Of a DNA stretch of 64,000 bases, positions 58,370 to 64,000 are shown piece by piece; position 1 is the stretch's first letter, and every line of letters begins with the position of its first letter. The stretch spans positions 186,001 to 250,000 of the forward strand of contig NZ_SRPF01000002.1 of the NCBI RefSeq assembly GCF_004785685.1, written 5' to 3'. Made by a program: the position numbers and the translations under genes. The DNA is from Marinobacter confluentis (GTDB lineage: Bacteria > Pseudomonadota > Gammaproteobacteria > Pseudomonadales > Oleiphilaceae). Under the pieces are notes generated by a model. The model worked only from the letters and a program-made list of their open reading frames with translations, was not told where the DNA came from and made no database searches.

Positions 58370-60449
58370 CGCGTTTTTTATGACAAAGCTGCTGAGCGGG
58401 TGTCCTTTCAGACGCAGCGATCAGAAGCGCCTCGGCAGTGATCGGCGCCGGGCCTGAATCCGATCGCTGATCAACGCCCTCAAACGGTTCGGACTCAGAT
58501 GCACCAACGTCTTTCTTGACCAACCCAGGCATCTCCGCCATCTGCACCTTCTGCCCGCTCCCCTTACCCGGCGAACCACCCGCATTCAACTTGATAGCCG
58601 CCCCACCCATAGCGACACCACTGGGATCAATCTTCACGAAACTACCGCCGGCTTTCAGGGTGATTTCCGCACCGGCTTCGATGACGGCTTTCTGGCCTGC
58701 CTTGATGTGCAGTTCGGTACCAGAGTCACTGAGCCAGGCGGTACCTGCTTTCAGGTGAAGGGTGCCGGTGACGTTGAAGCTCTGGTCTTTGCCTGTCTGT
58801 TCCCGCTTTTCGCCATCCACCGTGCTGTGCTGGTTGCCTTTGATGTGGCTGAAGTCGTTGTTCTCCACCGTGCGGTGGCTGTCGTTTTTGATGACTTCGG
58901 TGCGGTTGTTCTCGGTCAGCAGGTCCAGGTCTTTCTGGGCGTGGACGTAGATCTGTTGTTTGTCGGCTTCGTCTTCGAATCTCAGTTCGTTACTGCCCTC
59001 GCCCTTGTGGGTCTGGGTTTTTAAGGTGGTACGGGTTTTGTGTTCCGGCAGCGCGTAGGGTGGTGTGTTGGTGGCGTGATAGGTTCTGCCCGTGATGATC
59101 GGCTGATCCGGGTCGCCGTCCAGGAAGGACACGATGACTTCGTGGCCGATTCTGGGTAGAGCCATGAATCCATACTGGCCGCCGGCCCAGCCCTGACTAA
59201 CTCTTAGCCAGGCGCTGGAGTGTTCATCATTTTTGGAGTATCTGTCCCAAGGGAATCTTACTTTGACTCTTCCATGTTCATCGCAGTGAATCTCTTCCCC
59301 GTCCGGGCCGGTGACGATGGCGATCTGGGGGCCGTCCATGAGTGGGCGATTGATGGTGTTAGGGTTTGGCCGCCAAGTTCGGTCAGCGGGGATGGCCTGG
59401 AAGTCGTTGTGATAGGTGGTGGGGCCACTGCCCCCCTCTTCTTCCAGAGCCTGGGGCTGTTCGCCTTTGTGGGTAATGCTGGTGAACAGCCATTCCCGGT
59501 TCAGGGTGTCGTTGTCGTGTTCGGTGAGTTCGGTCTTGGCGCCGGGGGTGAAATCCGGGCGGTTGCTTTTGCCTTTGGCGGTGCTGGCGTCGTTTCGTAA
59601 TCCTTCCAGCCGGGATTCGGTAAAGGGCTGACCGCTGGCGTCGGCTTTGAATCGGCCGGGGTAGTCGTAGTGCTGATAGTCTTCCCGCTGGGCGTCCAAC
59701 TTATCGGCCTGGTGTTCGTGCATCAGGGCGTAGGCGGGGTTCTTGAAGGTGTAGTCCTTCATGGCCACGGAGGCGGCTCTGACCCGTTCCTGATAGCTGA
59801 AACGGAAGATGGCGGGTTGCTGGGTGCTGCCGCCGGCTTTGGCGTTGTATTCAGAGGCCGGAAGCCTTGGGGCATCGCCGTGGTGGTCGGCGATGATCAG
59901 CTGGGGTTGTTCTTCGCCGTTGACGTCGCCGTGGCTGTATCGGTAGTGCCAGCCTTCTTCACAAGCCAATCTTTCCAGAAACGAGAGATCGCTTTCCCGA
60001 TGCTGGACGCAGTATTCCCGCTCTTCGGGAACCCGTTTCAGATCGAAGGTGGTGTCGATGATGCCCCGCTCTTCCAGCAGGGTTTTGACAATGGCGTCGG
60101 TGGTCTGGGTCTGGAAAATGCGGCTGTTGTGCATCAGTCCTAAACGCCACAGCGGCGGCTGGATAATGACTTCATAGCGGGTACGGCGGTGGCCGGTGTC
60201 GCCCCGGGCGAATTCGTTGACCACGCCGGTGAAGCGGCGCAAAGGTTCGCCGTGCTGCCAGACCACCAGGTCAACCGGTTGTTCCAGTACGTCAGACGCA
60301 GAAATGTCGGAAAAGGTACTGGCCAGGTCCAGCCGGCCATGAAACAGTCTCGACAGGCTTTCGGTCAGCTCGAAGCCGACGACGCTGAAAAAATCCCGGG
60401 GGAGTCCGCCAATGGTGGCGGTGAACTGCAGTCCACTTGCCTGGGGCAT
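58329..60449 (-). CDS. vgrG: Type VI secretion spike protein VgrG
   Basis: A 706-residue spike protein. The gp27-like part (residues about 1-370) has FSVVGFELTESLSRLFHGRL, FTGVVNEFARGDTGHRRTRYEVIIQPPLWRLG, REYCVQHRESDLSFLERLACEEGWHYRY and the gp5 OB-fold region with GPDGEEIHCDEHGRVKVRFPWDR, SSAWLRVSQGWAGGQYGFMALPRIGHEVIVSFLDGDPDQPI. A beta-helical needle (about 480-640) includes DUF2345-like THKGEGSNELRFEDEADKQQ. The tail is an unusual Cys-rich end (QLCHKKRDGSCDVIDCPCTQ). No other type VI structural genes (tssB/C, clpV) occur here, so this is an orphan vgrG island. Confidence 0.95.
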   Translation of the reverse strand: MPQASGLQFTATIGGLPRDFFSVVGFELTESLSRLFHGRLDLASTFSDISASDVLEQPVDLVVWQHGEPLRRFTGVVNEFARGDTGHRRTRYEVIIQPPLWRLGLMHNSRIFQTQTTDAIVKTLLEERGIIDTTFDLKRVPEEREYCVQHRESDLSFLERLACEEGWHYRYSHGDVNGEEQPQLIIADHHGDAPRLPASEYNAKAGGSTQQPAIFRFSYQERVRAASVAMKDYTFKNPAYALMHEHQADKLDAQREDYQHYDYPGRFKADASGQPFTESRLEGLRNDASTAKGKSNRPDFTPGAKTELTEHDNDTLNREWLFTSITHKGEQPQALEEEGGSGPTTYHNDFQAIPADRTWRPNPNTINRPLMDGPQIAIVTGPDGEEIHCDEHGRVKVRFPWDRYSKNDEHSSAWLRVSQGWAGGQYGFMALPRIGHEVIVSFLDGDPDQPIITGRTYHATNTPPYALPEHKTRTTLKTQTHKGEGSNELRFEDEADKQQIYVHAQKDLDLLTENNRTEVIKNDSHRTVENNDFSHIKGNQHSTVDGEKREQTGKDQSFNVTGTLHLKAGTAWLSDSGTELHIKAGQKAVIEAGAEITLKAGGSFVKIDPSGVAMGGAAIKLNAGGSPGKGSGQKVQMAEMPGLVKKDVGASESEPFEGVDQRSDSGPAPITAEALLIAASERTPAQQLCHKKRDGSCDVIDCPCTQ

Positions 60450-60575
60450 GTCTTCGGTCCTTGAAGATCCAGATGGCTTTTATGTGCGCGCCCTTCCTGA
60501 GCAATGCAAAGTATAACGACCTTAAGGGGATATGTAACCCCAAGGCACAGAGACATGGATCACGCCTTGCTGCGT

Positions 60576-61358
60576 TTATCCCTGAACCCTTCGACGATAC
60601 CAGGCGCCCGAGGCCACGAAAAAGGGATTCAGAACATCCTGTTTTCCATATTTAAGTGGCGCTCCGTCAAGGGTTTCAACCTTGCCACCCGCGGCCGACA
60701 GAACCGCATGTGCGGCGCCCGTATCCCACTCACAGGTCGGCCCCAACCTGGGGTAGATATCCGCATGGCCTTCTGCGATTCGACAGAACTTGAGCGAACT
60801 GCCTGCCTGAACGAGTTCCCGGGATTCGAATTTGGCGATGAAAGCCTTGGTGTCATCATTGAGGTGATTCTTGCTGGCGACCACACGTACCGTGTCGCCC
60901 GGCTCAGCGACTGTGATCCTCTGGATATTACCGTCCGAGTCACGCTTGAATGCGCCCTCGCCCTTTGAACCCCAGTAGGCCTCTTTCAATGCGGGTGCAG
61001 TGACGACGCCGAGCACCGGCTCGCCAGCTTCGATCAAAGCAATGTTAACGGTGAATTCACCTGTGCGTTGGGTGAAGTCCTTGGTGCCGTCGATCGGGTC
61101 GATTAACCAGAAGCGCTGCCATTTACTGCGTTCTTCCCACGGAATATCGGAGCCTTCTTCTGATAAAACAGGGATATCCGGCGTGAGCTCTTTGAGGCCG
61201 TCGACGATAATTTGATGGCTGGCGAGGTCTGCGGCGGTAATGGGGGATTCGTCTGATTTGTAGTTGACTTTGAAGTCGGTGGTGTAGATTTTTAGGACTT
61301 TCTTACTGGCGGAGTCGGCAAGTTTTAAGATTTTGGGAACTAGCGAAGGCAATTCCAT
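60576..61358 (-). CDS. cysQ: 3'(2'),5'-bisphosphate nucleotidase CysQ
   Basis: A 260-residue Mg-dependent phosphatase of the inositol-monophosphatase fold. SDESPITAADLASHQIIVDGL, LSEEGSDIPWEER, the metal motif LIDPIDGTKDFTQRTGEFTVNIALIEAG, KFCRIAEGHADIYPRLGPTCEWDTGAAHAVL and LNPFFVASG are all present. It hydrolyses adenosine 3',5'-bisphosphate from sulfate assimilation. ATG 61358 replaces a TTG at 61370. It sits between the type VI module and the second glycan cluster, and similar genes are often next to polysaccharide loci. Confidence 0.9.
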   Translation of the reverse strand: MELPSLVPKILKLADSASKKVLKIYTTDFKVNYKSDESPITAADLASHQIIVDGLKELTPDIPVLSEEGSDIPWEERSKWQRFWLIDPIDGTKDFTQRTGEFTVNIALIEAGEPVLGVVTAPALKEAYWGSKGEGAFKRDSDGNIQRITVAEPGDTVRVVASKNHLNDDTKAFIAKFESRELVQAGSSLKFCRIAEGHADIYPRLGPTCEWDTGAAHAVLSAAGGKVETLDGAPLKYGKQDVLNPFFVASGAWYRRRVQG

Positions 61359-61566
61359 GAGCAAATCCAATAGTTAGTTGAGCGAACGAGATCTTTAACG
61401 CTAAAACGAAGTTCGTAAAGAATACTTCACAGATCAACGCTCCTAGACCTGATCGTTCTATGACCAATGCGAAAAAAATCCACTGCCGAGTTCAAGAGGC
61501 CATATCTCAAAGCAATCTCTGGCTCAAAGTGCGACAGCCGCACGACGGTATAAGGATATAATATCA

Positions 61567-62883
61567 CTAATTAATTATCCACAGCGACCAACCAATCATA
61601 CCCACGACCACAATAGACGCGGGTATCATATTTATTAGATGTAAATATAAAGGCGCCTTAAATACTTTTTTATACATATAATAGTATGCTTGAACAAAAT
61701 TGATATGAAACGCTCCCACTAAACACCAGCATAGTATTTCAATGTTTCGATAAAGGATACCTATTACAATAGCGCCAACCGTAAACACCGCAGAGAATGC
61801 ACCGCTCAAAAACAGTGTGCGTGCGCTGTTCATCGCTTGAAAAAAACTTCCACAAGTTGACAGTACCACTTGAGCCGGAATCGCTATTGCAAGTATCTGA
61901 ATTATTGGAATAACTCCTAACCATTGATTCCCGAGAATAATCAATACAAGCCAATCCGCGAGCGCAAACATGGCCAACCCCGCAACAGCACCTACAAGCG
62001 ACAACTTGAATGTAAAGTCACGATGTATTGACTCTACTTGGACCGGATCGCCAGAGTATTTTCGGATAACCGGCTGTACCGCTGGTGTCATGGCAGAGGT
62101 TAAAAGCATTAACGGGTATCTCATTAATTGGTATGATTTATCATATGCTCCAAGCAGCTCCGCTCCCAGATATTTTCCAATCAAAATATTGTCGAGATTA
62201 CGTGAAAAATAATTTATGAAATTGAAGCCAAACTGGTATCCACAAAACCCCAACAATGGCTTGATGGCCGAGAACTTCCTTCCCGGCATTGGGCTGCCGA
62301 ATTCTGTATTAATCGAAAAATACCAGCTTATAAAAAAACGGGCTACAGCGTTTACGGTAGCCTTGGCTGCCAGAGCGTGCAGCGGATCAACCAACTGTAC
62401 CAACCCAATTGTAAAGCTCGTACTGATTATTTCCGCCGCTATGCCGACATTTGCAATACGAAAGAAGGCTTGTTCACGCAGTAAAAACGCTGTGGGAATA
62501 ATGCTGCCAGCAAAGAAAAGCAGGCTAACTGCAATATAAGGCACAACTTTATCAACACGGGGCATTTCGTAAAATGCCACAAAAATTGGACCAAGAAGTA
62601 AAAATAATAATGCTAATACAAATCCAATAAATAATGTTAATCCAAAGAGGCCGTCCCGATCAGCAGACTCCAATCGATTAATATTTATTATCGCAGGCCC
62701 AAGGCCTGCTTCAGCCATTAGTTGGAAGAAGGTGAAAAAAACCATTATGGCTGCAACAGTACCAAAAATGTCTGGCGTGAAAATTCTTGCCAAAATCATC
62801 ATAGAAAACAAGCTAACAAGATACGATGCATAGCGTCCGAGCATGCTCTTGAAAATTGCTTTATATAGTGGCCTAGTTTTCAC
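61567..62883 (-). CDS. Wzx-like flippase of a second polysaccharide cluster
   Basis: A 438-residue PST-family exporter with about twelve membrane helices. It begins KAIFKSMLGRYASYLVSLFSMMILARIFTPDIFGTVAAIM, then GLGPAIININRLESADRDGLFGLTLFIGF, the typical opening of WzxC/lipopolysaccharide flippases, and later GFCGYQFGFNFINYFSRNLDNILIGKYLGAELLGAYDKSYQLMRYPL, a conserved WzxC-like signature. GTG 62883 overlaps the upstream GT2 stop by one base (TAGTG). Clearly more AT-rich than the cysQ and vgrG side. A 208-base non-coding gap follows before cysQ. Confidence 0.88.
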   Translation of the reverse strand: MKTRPLYKAIFKSMLGRYASYLVSLFSMMILARIFTPDIFGTVAAIMVFFTFFQLMAEAGLGPAIININRLESADRDGLFGLTLFIGFVLALLFLLLGPIFVAFYEMPRVDKVVPYIAVSLLFFAGSIIPTAFLLREQAFFRIANVGIAAEIISTSFTIGLVQLVDPLHALAAKATVNAVARFFISWYFSINTEFGSPMPGRKFSAIKPLLGFCGYQFGFNFINYFSRNLDNILIGKYLGAELLGAYDKSYQLMRYPLMLLTSAMTPAVQPVIRKYSGDPVQVESIHRDFTFKLSLVGAVAGLAMFALADWLVLIILGNQWLGVIPIIQILAIAIPAQVVLSTCGSFFQAMNSARTLFLSGAFSAVFTVGAIVIGILYRNIEILCWCLVGAFHINFVQAYYYMYKKVFKAPLYLHLINMIPASIVVVGMIGWSLWIIN

Positions 62884-63830
62884 TAGAGACTGTAACGGTC
62901 GCGCGATTGATTAAAAACCTTCCTGATCACTGAACTGTAGATTCGAGGATATAGAAAAATTAAACGGAACTTTAGCTCGAAATCGATTTCGCTAGAACTG
63001 ACTATACCTATAAATGCCTTTGCTGTATTAATTGGATTCTTACCGATTCCAAGTCGCCAAGGTTGTGCTTGAGCAAAAGCTAAGCTTGCCGCAAGCCTTT
63101 TAGGCTTATCATTTGGGAAAGCAATCTCATAATTTTTGAAAACATCACTTATAAGACCTGACGAATTATAACTCCAATCTTTAATATTCCCCTGACTCAC
63201 TAATACCTGATACTTTGGTGCGTAAAATGTAAAACCTCGCAACATACAGTCTGTCAAAAAGAAAATAAACGGATATATGTTGTGATGCTTTGGATTTTTT
63301 ATGTACTTATCATACAAAGAACTTCTCGCGACAACCAAACCACTCAACTGATGACCAAATCTTGAAAGCTCACAAACAGTCTTGAATCCAGGCTCATATT
63401 TTTTGACAGCGAAGGTTGCAGCCCTTTTTGGTACTATTTTTCCATCCATTAAAATATTGGAAAATCCAGGTATTACACAGAGTGCTTTTTCAGTTTTTAT
63501 CACATTCAACACAAAGCTCAAGTATCCAGCCGGGATAAAATCGTCATCTCCAAGATACATTACGTAGTCGGCTTTTGATTTACTGAGCAAATATATGCAA
63601 TTTTTTTCACCACCTATATTTTCTTCTTGAACATAGAATTCCAATTGGTAGTCAATGGATTTTTCGAACTCTCTCATGCGCTCCACGGTGTCGTCACAAG
63701 ATGCATTATCAGATACTATAACTTTTATATATTTTTCCAATCCCTCATCTTGTATGAGATTATTCAAATGCCTCAAATTCTTTATTAGGAAGCTTGATCT
63801 ATTGTAGGTGGGCAACAAAATATCGATCAT
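62883..63830 (-). CDS. GT2-family glycosyltransferase of the second polysaccharide cluster
   Basis: A 315-residue GT-A enzyme. IDILLPTYNRSSFLIKNLRHL, VIVSDNASCDDTVERM, NIGGEKNCIYLLSKSKADYVMYLGDDDFI with the D-D-D metal motif, then an extended acceptor domain (VARSSLYDKYIKNPKHHNIYPF). Similar to abequosyl- or rhamnosyl-type GT2 enzymes in O-antigen clusters; donor unknown. ATG 63830 is the natural start. It overlaps the flippase downstream by one base. Confidence 0.88.
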   Translation of the reverse strand: MIDILLPTYNRSSFLIKNLRHLNNLIQDEGLEKYIKVIVSDNASCDDTVERMREFEKSIDYQLEFYVQEENIGGEKNCIYLLSKSKADYVMYLGDDDFIPAGYLSFVLNVIKTEKALCVIPGFSNILMDGKIVPKRAATFAVKKYEPGFKTVCELSRFGHQLSGLVVARSSLYDKYIKNPKHHNIYPFIFFLTDCMLRGFTFYAPKYQVLVSQGNIKDWSYNSSGLISDVFKNYEIAFPNDKPKRLAASLAFAQAQPWRLGIGKNPINTAKAFIGIVSSSEIDFELKFRLIFLYPRIYSSVIRKVFNQSRDRYSL

Positions 63831-63870
63831 AGGTTTAATCTTTTATCAAATATTTCACTTTTAATTGCAG

Positions 63871-64000
63871 CTATTTGGGCCCGATTCCGCCTAGGATATT
63901 GAGTGCGTTTTGGCTACCTACACTTCCGCAAACTTCGCGATTCAAAGCTTCAACAATAATCCGCCCCGTGAGGCCTGAGTGGCATGAAGCTGCTTCCAAC
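63871..64000 (-). CDS. C-terminal fragment of a gene running off the window edge
   Basis: On the minus strand the frame that ends with TAG at 63871-63873 stays open to the window edge and reads LEAASCHSGLTGRIIVEALN and then REVCGSVGSQNALNILGGIG plus PK. Too short for a family call. Same strand and 40 bases before the GT2 start, so it is likely the preceding gene of the second glycan cluster. Confidence 0.5.
   Translation of the reverse strand, partial: LEAASCHSGLTGRIIVEALNREVCGSVGSQNALNILGGIGPK

Overview
The window looks like a chromosomal segment of a marine gammaproteobacterium, most probably Marinobacter or a close relative. The clues are an MvaT-type H-NS protein, a YgiB/YgiC pair, a periplasmic LigE-type DNA ligase, an RfaH-controlled surface-polysaccharide locus and a dense population of GGGGTC(A/T)GACCCC REP palindromes. 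The genus is inferred from gene style and was not tested by database search.

Layout. 1-0.94 kb (+): end of a CheC/CheX-like chemotaxis protein and a short PAS protein that looks C-terminally truncated. 1.0-1.4 kb (-): mvaT-like silencer. 1.5-42.2 kb (-): one very long run of same-strand genes for cell-surface polysaccharide. In transcription order it holds wzi, wza, wzz, wzx, an SDR reductase, a MenD-like ThDP enzyme, a pyruvyl transferase, glycosyltransferases around a Wzy candidate, an asparagine-synthase homologue, a decayed IS3 element beside an IS1380-like remnant, an alkaline-phosphatase-superfamily protein, a glycosyltransferase, wecA, legB-C-G-I-H with ptmE and legF, a MurJ-like flippase, an HpcH/HpaI-type aldolase, a PglC-type sugar transferase, a second asparagine-synthase homologue, a GT-B protein, a WbpM/CapD dehydratase, a beta-CASP hydrolase and a TviB/WbpO dehydrogenase, ending at a strong intrinsic terminator. 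42.4-42.9 kb (-): rfaH. A perfect ops element (GGCGGTAGCGTG) lies inside the first codons of wzi, just downstream of rfaH.

42.9-44.9 kb: a REP-associated tyrosine transposase (RAYT) bracketed by REP palindromes, then a ParD-like antitoxin/zeta-like kinase pair. 44.9-48.7 kb: ygiC-like and ygiB-like genes, divergent, with two unrecognised envelope-protein genes. 48.7-51.8 kb (-): two unrecognised genes, a secreted ATP-dependent DNA ligase and a small acidic protein. 51.8-60.4 kb (-): an orphan type VI secretion module in the order vgrG, DUF4123 adaptor, large VasX-like effector, two membrane proteins that are candidate immunity proteins. 60.6-61.4 kb (-): cysQ. 61.6-64 kb (-): AT-rich start of a second polysaccharide cluster (Wzx-like flippase, GT2 and the tail of one more gene).

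How the parts fit. WbpM/CapD, TviB and the two asparagine-synthase homologues suggest deoxy-amino sugars and amidated amino-uronic acids. The leg genes suggest a CMP-legionaminic-acid-like nonulosonate. Two initiating enzymes (WecA and a PglC-type transferase) and two flippases suggest that the long locus makes two glycans, one exported through Wza/Wzi. RfaH loaded at the ops site would keep RNA polymerase processive over some 40 kb. REP palindromes occur in the operon gaps, inside one coding region and around the RAYT gene that probably mobilised them.
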